From NCBI RefSeq assembly GCF_027706145.1, contig NZ_JAQFWW010000001.1, positions 62,001 through 126,000 of the forward strand: a DNA stretch of 64,000 nt. Direction: 5' to 3'. The stretch's first letter is position 1. Each line of letters begins with the position of its first letter. The position numbers and the translations under genes are program-made. Below, piece by piece: positions 17,685 through 26,958 of this stretch. The notes under the pieces were generated by a model. It had not been told where the DNA came from. It was given only the letters and a program-made list of their open reading frames with translations, and ran no database searches. This DNA comes from Bacillus changyiensis (GTDB taxonomy: Bacteria; Bacillota; Bacilli; Bacillales; Bacillaceae).

Positions 17685-18866
17685 ATGTATTCATTTGATT
17701 ATATGTACTGGAATTTAATCAAAACTCTTTCGAAAAAGGGGTTCGAGGTTTTAAAAGCGCCTGTTTCTGATGAAGAAACATGGCTTGAAGCGAAGGGACA
17801 TGTACCATATGATTTGATTCGGATTTATCGAAAAGACATTGACTTCCGTCAGGCGCTTGTTTTTGATCTTGAATCTCTGGCTGAAAGAGCGGATCGAATC
17901 CGCGTTGCCTCTGGTCAACGGAATCTCTCAATATTAACAATATATTTATCACAAGAGGCGCCTGTTGATGAATGGCAAGATGTTGTCAACCATCCTATTC
18001 AAGACAAACGAATTAGCATTGTTCCTATTTTTATCGATCAGTCTGGTGTTGAAGAAGCGTTTAATAAAGTCGCTCTTGCCTTAAATTTAAAGTTAAGCGA
18101 ATTAACTGATCAGATTGTTGAGCAATCTGAAGAGGAAGTAGAGCATATCAAGGCCCAAGTGTTGGCAGAAATTAAAAATAGAGAGGAAGAAAGACAGCGA
18201 CATTCCGCTATTTTTCAAAGAGGCAAACCAATTTTCACTTGGTTTTTTGCTATTCTTCAAATCATGATGTTCCTTCTCTTAGAAATATCGGGAGGGAGTC
18301 AAAATATTGAAACACTGATTCGCTTTGGCGCTAAGGTTAATACTCTGATTTTAGATGGGGAATGGTGGAGGCTATTAACTCCAATTGTCCTTCACATCGG
18401 TTTCATTCACCTTTTATTTAACACTTTTGCTTTGCTATCTGTCGGAGCAGCTGCAGAAAGAGTCTTTGGTTCATTTCGATTTTTGGTGATCTACATATTA
18501 GCAGGGGTTTTCGGTTCACTTGGTAGCTTTTTGTTCAGTCCGTATCTTTCAGCAGGGGCATCTGGAGCCATTTTCGGCTGTCTCGGAGCTCTTTTGTATC
18601 TCGCTTTTTCAAATAAGCAGGCTTTCTTAAAAACGATTGGGACTAATATTGCTGTGATTATCATCCTAAACCTTGGGCTAGGTTTTACGATTTCTAATAT
18701 TGATAATGCGGGGCATATCGGCGGATTAGTCGGTGGTTTTTTAACAGCTTTAGCAGTTGGTCTTCCTAAGGAGAAGATCTTACTCAAGCGGATTTTTGGC
18801 TGGATTTTAGTCATCATTCTAGGTGGTGGAGCATTGTACTGGGGAGTCCATTCTCAAACTCTCTAA
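17685..18866 (+). CDS. gluP: Rhomboid intramembrane protease GluP, lacking the TPR domain
   Basis: GluP (YqgP) is an intramembrane serine protease; in B. subtilis it helps clear the magnesium transporter MgtE together with FtsH. The N-terminal soluble domain (1-180) is followed by seven membrane segments. The rhomboid residues are clear: catalytic Ser293 in GASGAIFG, His344 in NAGHIGG, and HIGFIHLLFN (237-246) contributing the oxyanion Asn. The protein stops at 393 residues just after the last membrane segment. The B. subtilis protein is about 507 residues and ends with a TPR domain, which is missing here with no trace downstream. The start ATG follows GGAG. Confidence 0.9.
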   Translation: MYSFDYMYWNLIKTLSKKGFEVLKAPVSDEETWLEAKGHVPYDLIRIYRKDIDFRQALVFDLESLAERADRIRVASGQRNLSILTIYLSQEAPVDEWQDVVNHPIQDKRISIVPIFIDQSGVEEAFNKVALALNLKLSELTDQIVEQSEEEVEHIKAQVLAEIKNREEERQRHSAIFQRGKPIFTWFFAILQIMMFLLLEISGGSQNIETLIRFGAKVNTLILDGEWWRLLTPIVLHIGFIHLLFNTFALLSVGAAAERVFGSFRFLVIYILAGVFGSLGSFLFSPYLSAGASGAIFGCLGALLYLAFSNKQAFLKTIGTNIAVIIILNLGLGFTISNIDNAGHIGGLVGGFLTALAVGLPKEKILLKRIFGWILVIILGGGALYWGVHSQTL

Positions 18867-19030
18867 AAACCGAAAACTGCCTCTGTTTAGCACTTAACGT
18901 TTAGAAGCACTTCAGGATTGTCTTATACGAGTTATGTCTGTCTTTTTCGCGATATATGACTTCAGGTCTTTTGCCGAACTTTATAATCAATTGAAGTAGA
19001 AAAAAAAGAATGTCTCTATTAGAGAGTATG

Positions 19031-19089
19031 AAAAGCTCCCAAGATGTAAAAAATGGTCTGATGAAACAGATTCATTGATGGGAGCTTTT
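19031..19089 (+). promoter_or_regulatory. Inverted repeat that could hide the ribosome site of the germination gene
   Basis: AAAAGCTCCCA (19031-19041) is an exact complement of TGGGAGCTTTT (19079-19089), across a 37-base loop. The right arm contains the GGGAG ribosome site of the gene starting at 19093. It is either a gluP terminator with a short T tract or a device that masks translation initiation. Confidence 0.5.
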
Positions 19090-19092
19090 ATA

Positions 19093-20547
19093 ATGGAAAA
19101 AAAGCATAATGTTCAAGAATGTCTAGCCAAAAATGTTGAATATTTAAATGAAAAACTGGGTGTCGGTAAGAGTTTTGATATGATTAGGCTTGATGTCTCC
19201 TATGCTGGAAGAGATATGGCGTTATATTTTATAGATGGGTTTGTAAAAGACGATATTATGCACCTTTTACAAAAATATTTGGCAAACCTACCTCCTGAAT
19301 ATTTAAAGAATGATCCACTCGAAAAACTGATGAAAACACACATTCCATATGTTGAAATTAATACTGAGGGAGATTTGGATAAAGCAGCAGATCAGGTGCT
19401 TGCGGGACCAACGATCCTACTTGTCGACGGGGTTGACCATGCCATTATGATTGATGCCAGAACATATCCCGCCAGAGGCCCTGAAGAGCCAGATAATGAA
19501 CGTGTTGTCAGAGGATCAAGAGATGGGTTTGTCGAGACAATTGTATTTAATACAGCATTGACTAGGAGAAGAGTCCGCGACCGGTCATTAAGAATGGAGT
19601 TTCTGCAAGTCGGCAGAAGAAGCAAAACCGATGTTGTAGTCTGTTATTTAGAAGATATTGCTGATTTGGAAAATGTAAAAAAAATAAAACAGTCTCTTAA
19701 AGCTATTGATACAGATGCGTTAACAATGGCTGAAAAAACATTGGAAGAATATATTGGTGGAAGACATTGGAACCCATATCCAACAGTACGTTATACAGAA
19801 AGACCTGACACTGCTGCAGTTCATCTATTTGAAGGTCATATTCTCGTCTTTGTCGACGGATCTCCAAGTGCGATGATTACACCATCAACTTTTTGGCATC
19901 ATTTACAGCATGCTGAAGAATATAGAAATAAACCTCTTACAGGAGCTTATTTGAGGATGGTACGCTTTTTATCTGTTATGGCATCGCTTTTTTTATTGCC
20001 ATTATGGTTTTTGTTGGCTATTCATCCAGAGTTACTTCCTGAACCGCTTCAATATATAGGTCCTGAAAAAAAAGGAGTCATTCCTTTACTCGGTCAGTTT
20101 CTCATTATTGAATTAGGTGTCGACATGATGAGAATGGCAGCGATTCACACCCCCTCATCATTGGCTACAGCTCTTGGGCTTGTAGCAGCTTTAATGATTG
20201 GTGAAGTAGCCGTTCAAGTCGGGCTTTTCTCACATGAGGTTGTTCTTTACTTGGCGATCGCTGCCATCGGCACATTTGCGACACCAAGTTATGAAATGAG
20301 TATGGCAAACCGTATCACGAGAATTGTACTGCTCATTATTACAGGAGCGTTTGGTCCGTCTGGTTTTATTATTGGAATATTTTGCTGGATTTTGTACTTG
20401 GTCAGAATGAAATCGTTTTATGTTCCATATCTATGGCCGTTTATACCTTTTGACTACGAGGCTTTTCGCGATGTTGTTATTCGAACACCTATGCCGCTCA
20501 AAACCCGAAGGCCTAGATTTTTAAATCCACAAGATCCGGACCGATAA
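19093..20547 (+). CDS. GerA-family spore germination protein, SpoVAF-like
   Basis: This is a GerA-family A-type subunit, 484 residues, similar in length to SpoVAF. It has a large N-terminal cytoplasmic domain (1-290) with the conserved DGFV and LLVDG/HILVFVDGSP segments. A membrane domain of four to five segments (about 295-440) and a short basic C-terminal tail follow. Such proteins act in the inner membrane of the spore and take part in ion release on germinant sensing. I chose the ATG at 19093 because GGGAG lies 8 bases upstream; TTG 19075 and ATG 19078 have no site. The gene is absent from this position in B. subtilis. No B or C subunit genes follow, which favours a SpoVAF-type solo protein over a nutrient receptor. 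Confidence 0.82.
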   Translation: MEKKHNVQECLAKNVEYLNEKLGVGKSFDMIRLDVSYAGRDMALYFIDGFVKDDIMHLLQKYLANLPPEYLKNDPLEKLMKTHIPYVEINTEGDLDKAADQVLAGPTILLVDGVDHAIMIDARTYPARGPEEPDNERVVRGSRDGFVETIVFNTALTRRRVRDRSLRMEFLQVGRRSKTDVVVCYLEDIADLENVKKIKQSLKAIDTDALTMAEKTLEEYIGGRHWNPYPTVRYTERPDTAAVHLFEGHILVFVDGSPSAMITPSTFWHHLQHAEEYRNKPLTGAYLRMVRFLSVMASLFLLPLWFLLAIHPELLPEPLQYIGPEKKGVIPLLGQFLIIELGVDMMRMAAIHTPSSLATALGLVAALMIGEVAVQVGLFSHEVVLYLAIAAIGTFATPSYEMSMANRITRIVLLIITGAFGPSGFIIGIFCWILYLVRMKSFYVPYLWPFIPFDYEAFRDVVIRTPMPLKTRRPRFLNPQDPDR

Positions 20548-20579
20548 AGCCTGTTTTCATTTTGAAAACAGGCTTTTTT
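20546..20579 (+). terminator. Terminator of the GerA-family gene
   Basis: AAAGCCTGTTTTCA and TGAAAACAGGCTTT form a perfect 14-bp stem ending in a T run. Confidence 0.88.
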
Positions 20580-20583
20580 CTAC

Positions 20584-20612
20584 TTGACGAAAGATAGGTT
20601 TATGAATACGCT
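20584..20612 (+). promoter_or_regulatory. Candidate sigma-A promoter of yqgQ-glcK
   Basis: TTGACG (20584-20589) and a weak TACGCT (20607-20612) are spaced 17 bases apart directly after the terminator. The transcript would begin inside the open frame upstream of the chosen yqgQ start, which supports the shorter yqgQ. Confidence 0.35.
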
Positions 20613-20649
20613 TAATATTGGTAGATATGAAAGAGAAATGGTGAATAAA

Positions 20650-20847
20650 ATGAGAACAGCATATGATGTTCAGTTATTTTTAAAGCAGTTCGGATGCTAT
20701 GTCTATTTCGGAGATCGTCAGCTTGAACTCGAATTTATGATGGACGAACTAAAGGAAATGTATCATTCAAATTTGATTGATAAAGAAAAATGGGTGCTTT
20801 CGATGTCGATTTTGCAGAATGAACTGACCAAAATAAAGAGAAAATAA
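20650..20847 (+). CDS. yqgQ: Small cytoplasmic protein YqgQ
   Basis: This 65-residue, mostly helical protein belongs to the YqgQ family (DUF910). The segment [32 protein letters not shown] carries the family's conserved core. The ATG at 20650 is chosen over upstream starts because GGTGA is placed correctly and the length fits the family. It overlaps the next ORF and is followed closely by glcK, so it belongs to the glucokinase operon. Its role is unknown; nucleic acid binding has been suggested for the family from structure. Confidence 0.75.
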   Translation: MRTAYDVQLFLKQFGCYVYFGDRQLELEFMMDELKEMYHSNLIDKEKWVLSMSILQNELTKIKRK

Positions 20848-20861
20848 TGGGGGACTTATTG

Positions 20862-21827
20862 ATGAATGAAAACTGGCTCGTTGGAATTGATCTTGGAGGA
20901 ACAACCGTTAAACTTGCTTTTGTAAGCGCTTGTGGGGAAGTGCAACACAAATGGGAGATACCGACGGATAAGTCAGGAGAGACTGTTACGACAAGTATCG
21001 CAAAGGCAATTGACAGCAAGCTAAACGAAATCGGCAAACCGAAACAAATCTTAAAATGGATCGGCATGGGGGCTCCAGGACCAGTCGATACCGAAACAGG
21101 AATTGTCTATAAAACGACAAATATGGGGTGGGAAAACTATCCTTTGAAAGAGCATCTAGAGGCAGGGACTGGACTTCCCGTTGTCATCGAAAATGATGCA
21201 AATCTCGCGGCTTTAGGAGAAATGTGGAAAGGTGCTGGAGATGGAGCGAAGGATTTGATCCTTGTTACTTTAGGGACAGGTGTCGGTGGAGGCATTATTG
21301 TCAATGGAGAAGTTGTTCATGGAAAAAACGGTGCTGGTGGAGAAATAGGTCACATCTGTTCGATTGCTGAAGGAGGAGCGCCTTGCAACTGCGGAAGATC
21401 CGGTTGTATTGAAACAATTGCATCTGCTACAGGTATCGTAAGACTTGCCGAAGAAGCGATTGTGGCTAGCGATTGTGCAACAAGTTTAGAAAAAAACACC
21501 TCATTAACAGCACGGGATATCTTTGAAGCAGCTGAACAAAACGATCCGGCAGCGCTCAAAGTTGTCGAATATGTGACACATCATCTCGGAGTAGTTTTAG
21601 CAAGTTTAGCAAGTTCGTTAAACCCTTCAAAAATTTTAATCGGTGGAGGTGTCTCAAAAGCTGGCGAATTCCTTCGTTCTAAAGTGGAAAAATCTTTTGA
21701 GAAACATGTATTTCCGCGAGCAGGAGAGGCAGTTGACATTGTAATCGCCTCCCTTGGGAATGATGCAGGAGTGATCGGCGGAGCATGGATCGCAAAAAAT
21801 GCTTGGCGTGATAGTAAAAGTGAGTAA
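20862..21827 (+). CDS. glcK: Glucokinase, ROK family
   Basis: GlcK phosphorylates free glucose, mainly that released from disaccharides, to glucose 6-phosphate. The 321-residue protein equals B. subtilis GlcK in length. It has the phosphate-binding loop DLGGTT (10-15), catalytic Asp112 in ENDAN, the second ATP loop GTGVGGG, and the ROK zinc site CNCGRSGC (Cys175, 177, 182). The ATG at 20862 follows GGGGGA at about 8 bases; an ATG at 20847 overlapping the yqgQ stop has no site. Confidence 0.95.
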   Translation: MNENWLVGIDLGGTTVKLAFVSACGEVQHKWEIPTDKSGETVTTSIAKAIDSKLNEIGKPKQILKWIGMGAPGPVDTETGIVYKTTNMGWENYPLKEHLEAGTGLPVVIENDANLAALGEMWKGAGDGAKDLILVTLGTGVGGGIIVNGEVVHGKNGAGGEIGHICSIAEGGAPCNCGRSGCIETIASATGIVRLAEEAIVASDCATSLEKNTSLTARDIFEAAEQNDPAALKVVEYVTHHLGVVLASLASSLNPSKILIGGGVSKAGEFLRSKVEKSFEKHVFPRAGEAVDIVIASLGNDAGVIGGAWIAKNAWRDSKSE

Positions 21828-21880
21828 AATGGAATACCTCCATTTAAAAATTGGGAATTTTGAACATTTTTTAAAAAAGA

Positions 21881-21909
21881 TTGATTTTTTTGTGAAGACA
21901 GGTTAAGAT
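21881..21909 (+). promoter_or_regulatory. Candidate sigma-A promoter of yqgS
   Basis: TTGATT (21881-21886) and TAAGAT (21904-21909) are 17 bases apart. They lie about 90 bases ahead of yqgS. Confidence 0.45.
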
Positions 21910-22000
21910 ATGGTTTAGTTATTTTATCTTTTTTGAAAAAAAAGAAATATATGGATGCCTATTTTAAAATGGTTGTCTTGCTGCATAAGGGAGGTTTGAC

Positions 22001-23887
22001 ATGCGAAAGTCGTTTATTTCAAAAGTTTCGTTTCTATTCATTGCGACATTGCTTATGTGGCTAAAAACGTATGTCGTCTATAAAACTAGCTTTAACATTA
22101 AAATTGAAAACTTTATGCAAGAGTTTATATTATTCATTAATCCATTAAGCTTTTTGCTGTTTATATTTGGAATCGGTCTATTTTTTAAAGAAAAAAACAG
22201 AAATCGATTCCTTATTGGAACCAGCATCATGTTGACATTTGTACTGTTGGCCAATATGGTCTTCTATCGTTTTTATAACGACTTTTTAACGATCCCTGTA
22301 TTATTCCAAACAAATAATATGGGTGATTTGGGCAGCAGTATAAACTCACTGTTTATGCCTACTGACTTTCTTTTAATCGTGGATATTGTGATTTTGATTT
22401 GGTTGTATAAACGAAAGCCAATTCATGCTAGTTCTGTAGCAACGAGGAAAGAACGAGCAGCTTATTTTTTGTTCGCTATTGCTGTTTTCTTTTTTAATTT
22501 AGGGTTATCGGAAACAGAAAGACCCCAATTATTGACGAGATCGTTTGACAGAGAAGTACTAGTGAAGAACATCAGTCTGTACAACTATCATATCTATGAT
22601 GGCTTGATTCAATCAAAGCAGTCCGCTCAACGCGCCTTGGCTGATAGTAACAGCCTTACTGAAATTGAAAATTATGTGAATGCGAATCGGACTGATACCA
22701 ATCAAGATTTGGCTGGGATTGCTAAAGGACGCAATGTCATCCTTGTATCTCTTGAATCAACGCAAAACTTTGTTGTCAATCAAAAACTGAATGGTAAAGA
22801 GATCACACCTTACTTGAATAACATGATTAAAAATAGTTATTATTTTGAAAATTTTTATCATCAAACAGGTCAAGGCAAAACAGCTGACTCTGAATTTATT
22901 GTTGATAACTCTCTCTATCCTTTAGGAAGGGGAGCGGTCTTCTTTACAAACGCAGGAAACGAATATACAGCTATGCCTGAAATACTGAAAGGTCATGGTT
23001 ACTATTCCACTATTTTTCACGCCAACAATAAAAGTTTCTGGAATCGTGATATCATGTACCAATCTTTAAAATATGATAAATTTTATGATGTTCAATCTTA
23101 TAACGTAACTGAAGAAAATTCTGTAGGTTGGGGATTGAAAGATAAAGAATTCTTCGAGCAGACATCAGCACTTATGAAAGATCTGCCTCAACCGTTTTAT
23201 ACTCGTTTGATCACACTAACAAATCATTTTCCATTCGAGTTAGATGAAGAAGATAAAATGATTGATGAATATCAGTCAAACAGCCGCACATTAAACAGAT
23301 ATTTCCCAACTGTCCGTTATCAGGATGAGGCACTTAAACGTTTTATTGAAAAGCTAAAGGAAGATGGTCTTTATGAAAACTCAGTGATCGTTTTATATGG
23401 CGATCACTACGGAATTTCGGAAAATCATAATGAAGCAATGGGGCAGTTCCTTGGCAAAGAAATTACGCCATTTGAGGAGGTTCAGCTGCAAAAAGTACCA
23501 CTTGTGGTTCATATTCCAGGAGTAACAGATAAAAAACCGAAAACGATTGATACAGTTGGTGGACAGATTGATATTCGCCCAACATTATTAAATCTTCTCG
23601 GTATTCATTCAAGTGACCAGGTTCAGTTTGGCAATGATTTGTTTTCAAAAGACAAAAAGGAGTTCACCGTATTGCGTGACGGTAGCTTTATTACGAAGGA
23701 TAGGGTATACACGGATGGTATATGTTATGATAAAGCAACAGGTCAGCCTGTAAAAGATCAAGCAAGCTGTGAACCATATGTCGAAAAAGCGAAAGAGGAG
23801 TTGTCATACTCTGACGAAATCATTTATGGTGATTTGCTGAGGTTTTATGACAATGAACGCCTAAAGAAAACCAGTAAAAAACAATAA
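22001..23887 (+). CDS. yqgS: Lipoteichoic acid synthase family protein YqgS
   Basis: This LtaS paralogue transfers glycerol phosphate from phosphatidylglycerol to build or prime lipoteichoic acid outside the membrane. The 628-residue protein has five N-terminal membrane segments and an extracellular sulfatase-fold domain from about residue 215. The nucleophile Thr294 lies in GKTADSEF, Glu252 in LESTQNF fits the manganese site, and GDHYG near 468 gives further metal ligands. GGGAGG precedes the ATG. Bacillus has several LtaS paralogues; position next to glcK and yqgT identifies YqgS. Confidence 0.88.
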   Translation: MRKSFISKVSFLFIATLLMWLKTYVVYKTSFNIKIENFMQEFILFINPLSFLLFIFGIGLFFKEKNRNRFLIGTSIMLTFVLLANMVFYRFYNDFLTIPVLFQTNNMGDLGSSINSLFMPTDFLLIVDIVILIWLYKRKPIHASSVATRKERAAYFLFAIAVFFFNLGLSETERPQLLTRSFDREVLVKNISLYNYHIYDGLIQSKQSAQRALADSNSLTEIENYVNANRTDTNQDLAGIAKGRNVILVSLESTQNFVVNQKLNGKEITPYLNNMIKNSYYFENFYHQTGQGKTADSEFIVDNSLYPLGRGAVFFTNAGNEYTAMPEILKGHGYYSTIFHANNKSFWNRDIMYQSLKYDKFYDVQSYNVTEENSVGWGLKDKEFFEQTSALMKDLPQPFYTRLITLTNHFPFELDEEDKMIDEYQSNSRTLNRYFPTVRYQDEALKRFIEKLKEDGLYENSVIVLYGDHYGISENHNEAMGQFLGKEITPFEEVQLQKVPLVVHIPGVTDKKPKTIDTVGGQIDIRPTLLNLLGIHSSDQVQFGNDLFSKDKKEFTVLRDGSFITKDRVYTDGICYDKATGQPVKDQASCEPYVEKAKEELSYSDEIIYGDLLRFYDNERLKKTSKKQ

Positions 23888-23894
23888 TGATTGA

Positions 23895-23926
23895 AAGCTT
23901 CCGTTTACAAAAGGAGGCTTTTTTTT
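23895..23926 (+). terminator. yqgS terminator
   Basis: AAAGCTTCC and GGAGGCTTT pair with one mismatch and are followed by seven Ts. Confidence 0.75.
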
Positions 23927-23976
23927 GTAGGAGTTAGACAAACTTCCTTCATATGCTATTGTGGGAGGGATCATTA

Positions 23977-25101
23977 ATGGCACTTATCAAAATCAAACCG
24001 TTGTTAAAACAAAACATGGCAAGGCTGTCTGAAATCCTGAACATACCTGAACAGATACTAACCTCTGGAAACCACTCTGCTGCCCATGATGAGCTTTATT
24101 TTCCAGGTAGCAATCACCAAGCAGAAAAAGATGTACCAACAGTAGACACGTATGAGCAGCTGCAATTAATGGTCAACAACAAACAAAATTTTGATGAAGA
24201 GTGGCTAACAAAAGAAATCATATATGATTCAGAAACATTGAAAATGGAAATTCAAAAACTTACGGAAAGCTTTCCTTTTGTTACGTATCATATTCTCGGT
24301 CATTCAGTATTAGGAAAGCCAATATATGAGTTGAATATAGGAGCACCAGATGCTGAAAAGTTAACACATATCAACGCCTCTTTTCATGCCAATGAGTGGA
24401 TTACAACTTCTGTACTTTTGAAATGGCTTAAAGAATACTGTTTGTCTCTATGTGATAATCAGCAAGTTTTAGGTTTTTCTCCACTCCAACTCTTTAGTCA
24501 GACTAAACTTTCAATTGTTCCGCTTGTCAACCCTGATGGGGTTGATCTTGTACTGAAGGGCCCAGAAGAACTTGGCATAGAGCGGGCGAGTCTTGATGAG
24601 ATGAATCGGCAACAATCTCATTTTCAAGAATGGAAAGCCAATATAAACGGGGTAGATTTGAATAATCAATTTCCGTCTTTTTGGGAAATTGAAAAACAGA
24701 GAAAACCGCCCAAAGCACCATCATATCGAGACTATCCTGGAGATGCACCACTGACCGAGCCAGAAGCAATCGTTATGCGTGATTTGATTGTTCGGCATCC
24801 ACCAAACCGCCTGATAGCGCTCCATACACAGGGTGAAGAAATTTATTGGGGTTATAAAGGATTTGAACCAGCTGTTTCAGGTGAAGTGATTCAACTATTT
24901 GAACGACTCAGCGGGTATTTAGGGATAAGAGATATTGATAGTTATGCGGGATTTAGGGATTGGTTTATCCATTTTTACCATAGAGAAGGATATACTGTTG
25001 AGCTTGGCAAAGGAAAAAATCCTTTATCAATGAAACAATTTCATGATATATATCGTAAAGGTAGAGGAATTCTTTGGGCAGCATGTTATTATAATTGTTG
25101 A
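23977..25101 (+). CDS. yqgT: M14 family peptidoglycan peptidase YqgT
   Basis: This is a zinc carboxypeptidase-fold enzyme of 374 residues, of the gamma-D-glutamyl-diamino acid endopeptidase I type that trims peptidoglycan peptides. Zinc ligands are His and Glu in HANEW and a His in ALHTQGEE; the catalytic Glu is in YTVELGKG. There is no signal peptide, and the N-terminal 80 residues contain no clear LysM, so it may act on imported or spore peptides. The ATG at 23977 follows GGGAGGG by 7 bases; an in-frame ATG at 23953 lacks a site. Confidence 0.82.
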   Translation: MALIKIKPLLKQNMARLSEILNIPEQILTSGNHSAAHDELYFPGSNHQAEKDVPTVDTYEQLQLMVNNKQNFDEEWLTKEIIYDSETLKMEIQKLTESFPFVTYHILGHSVLGKPIYELNIGAPDAEKLTHINASFHANEWITTSVLLKWLKEYCLSLCDNQQVLGFSPLQLFSQTKLSIVPLVNPDGVDLVLKGPEELGIERASLDEMNRQQSHFQEWKANINGVDLNNQFPSFWEIEKQRKPPKAPSYRDYPGDAPLTEPEAIVMRDLIVRHPPNRLIALHTQGEEIYWGYKGFEPAVSGEVIQLFERLSGYLGIRDIDSYAGFRDWFIHFYHREGYTVELGKGKNPLSMKQFHDIYRKGRGILWAACYYNC

Positions 25102-25165
25102 AACTTTTTACAATTTTATTCGTAAATGTAAATAGATGATTGTGTTACGGAGGGAGGAGGCGCTT

Positions 25166-26254
25166 TTGAGAGTTTCATTATGTATTATTGCCGCAGTTTC
25201 GGCTAGTTTAGTAACTTCTTGCACACACTCACAGTCAAGCGATCAAGAAGCCGTTCACCAAGAGAAAAAAAATAATGTGACAGCTTCGGACAAGAAAATC
25301 ATACCTTTAACAGAACAGCATTTCAGTGAAGCGGCAGGATGGCTTGATAATGAAACCATTTTATATACTACAAACGATCCGATTAAAGGAAGTAAAATAA
25401 AGGATTATCATATTTTTAAAGGGAAAGGCAAAACAATTTATACAACAGATGATCGGTTGATATCAGCTGAATTAAATCAAAAGCAAGACATGATTCTCGT
25501 TCAAACTTTAGAAAACGGCTCAAAAATTAAATTAACTTTGATCAATTTGAAAGGAGATATGCTGTTTACGAAAAGTTTTGATAGTCACGAACTTCAAGTG
25601 GATTGGAATCAATTTAATCCTTATCTTTTATATGTTACTGAGTTTACAAAAGATTGGGGTTATGATTCATATTTAGTTGATGTAAAAGATCATAAAGTAG
25701 AGAAGAATATCGCTCAGGCAGCATTTGTCCACTGGACGTCAGGAGAGACTTTTGAATATATAAAATGGGATAATGGGGACCGGGAAAAACCGGCTCCTGT
25801 TTATTCCTACGAGATCAAGAGTAAACATGAGAAAAAAGTGGCTGATGATGTTTTGTTTCTTGACGTTGTTCAAAATATTCGGCTGATCGTAAAATTGGCA
25901 CCTGAAGAATCCGCTGAAGGAATCTATCTATTTTCGGATGTTTCATCGATGAAAAAACAGATTTCTTTAAAGCTTCCGTTGTATTCTGCTTATTCCAGTC
26001 TTTCTTCAATGGAATACACTTATGACCAAAAAAACAAAGTGCTTTATACATATGAGCAGAATCAATCAGGGTCTCTGTTTGACCTGATAGCTATTCATCT
26101 CCAGTCAGGAAAACGGAAGGTCATCTGTAAACGGGTCGAAATGCACCCACTTACACTGTCTCCAGACGGAAATCATATTTTATACGGCTATACAAAAAAT
26201 CAGATCATTTCAATTTCTTCAAAAAAATTAGAGTCTCTTGTAATCGAGGAATAG
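25166..26254 (+). CDS. yqgU: Lipoprotein YqgU
   Basis: This 362-residue predicted lipoprotein has a signal peptide ending in LVTSC, which places the lipidated Cys at residue 19. The mature part shows repeated short beta-strand patterns (DNETILYTT, SPDGNHILYGY) reminiscent of a TolB-like or WD-like propeller. The TTG at 25166 is chosen because GGGAGGAGG lies 5 bases upstream and it puts the signal peptide at the true N-terminus. Spacing to yqgV is 16 bases, so both may be on one transcript. Function is unknown. Confidence 0.78.
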   Translation: MRVSLCIIAAVSASLVTSCTHSQSSDQEAVHQEKKNNVTASDKKIIPLTEQHFSEAAGWLDNETILYTTNDPIKGSKIKDYHIFKGKGKTIYTTDDRLISAELNQKQDMILVQTLENGSKIKLTLINLKGDMLFTKSFDSHELQVDWNQFNPYLLYVTEFTKDWGYDSYLVDVKDHKVEKNIAQAAFVHWTSGETFEYIKWDNGDREKPAPVYSYEIKSKHEKKVADDVLFLDVVQNIRLIVKLAPEESAEGIYLFSDVSSMKKQISLKLPLYSAYSSLSSMEYTYDQKNKVLYTYEQNQSGSLFDLIAIHLQSGKRKVICKRVEMHPLTLSPDGNHILYGYTKNQIISISSKKLESLVIEE

Positions 26255-26270
26255 AAAGGAAGTATAAACA

Positions 26271-26588
26271 GTGGCTATTGCAGATGTTACAATTATACCG
26301 ATTGGAACTAAAACTCCAAGTGTGAGCAAATACGTAGCAGAGATTCAAATGATTTTAGAAAACTTTAAAAAAGAAGGTAAAATTAAATATCAACTGACAC
26401 CGATGAATACAATAATTGAAGGAGAATTAAGTGAATTGTTTGAAGTCATTCAAACAATTCATGAAGCACCTTTCAGTAAAGGGATAGACAGAGTTGCGAC
26501 CAATATCAGGATAGATGATCGACGTGACAAGAGAACAACAATGGAGGGGAAACTTTTAAGTGTTCATAACCATTTGAACCATCCTTAA
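26271..26588 (+). CDS. yqgV: MTH1187/YqgV family thiamine-binding-type protein
   Basis: This 105-residue ferredoxin-like protein belongs to the UPF0045/MTH1187 family. Members bind thiamine-like ligands and resemble one half of YkoF. The opening ADVTIIPIGT and the central TPMNTIIEGELSE are the family hallmarks. It begins with GTG at 26271 after AAGGAAG. The in vivo ligand is not known. Confidence 0.82.
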   Translation: MAIADVTIIPIGTKTPSVSKYVAEIQMILENFKKEGKIKYQLTPMNTIIEGELSELFEVIQTIHEAPFSKGIDRVATNIRIDDRRDKRTTMEGKLLSVHNHLNHP

Positions 26589-26592
26589 ACAA

Positions 26593-26621
26593 ACAGCCCT
26601 TTTCCTAAGGAAGAGGGCTGT
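26593..26621. terminator. Hairpin between converging yqgV and yqgW
   Basis: ACAGCCCTTTTCC (26593-26605) and GGAAGAGGGCTGT (26609-26621) pair with one mismatch. T-rich sequence follows mainly on the minus strand. Confidence 0.65.
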
Positions 26622-26632
26622 ATAACTCAAAT

Positions 26633-26806
26633 TTAGTGCGCTGTTGGATATCCGCTGTTTATAATCGTCATCACTGTAAACCAACCGAAAACTAAAAAAG
26701 CAGCTCCTCCAAATAAAATTCCAAGAACATTAATTTTTTTAAATGAACGAACAGCCCCAAAAGCGGATAATATTGCGACAAGACCAAAAATGATAACAAG
26801 CAACAT
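26633..26806 (-). CDS. yqgW: Small membrane protein YqgW (DUF2759)
   Basis: This 57-residue protein has two hydrophobic segments (1-17 and 27-48) and the ending FGWFTVMTIINSGYPTAH, which I recognise as the DUF2759 family (YqgW). AAGGGGG lies 8 bases before the ATG on the minus strand. It faces yqgV and shares a terminator hairpin with it. Function is unknown. Confidence 0.7.
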   Translation of the reverse strand: MLLVIIFGLVAILSAFGAVRSFKKINVLGILFGGAAFLVFGWFTVMTIINSGYPTAH

Positions 26807-26958
26807 CAATAAAACCCCCTTCGTTTGGATCCCCTGCAGTTTATTTCCAATTTTATTTTAATGGTTTTCAGTAACTTTGTCGAGAACAATCTGATTTATT
26901 GAAAGTTTTTCATAAAACATTCATAATGAAAAAAGGAATAAATGTTGAGGTGAGATAA

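Noticed and set aside
18992-19021. Sigma-G promoter for the GerA-family gene (TGAAGT ... TCTATTA)
   Set aside because: The match to sigma-G elements is weak at both boxes, so I did not list it as a feature.
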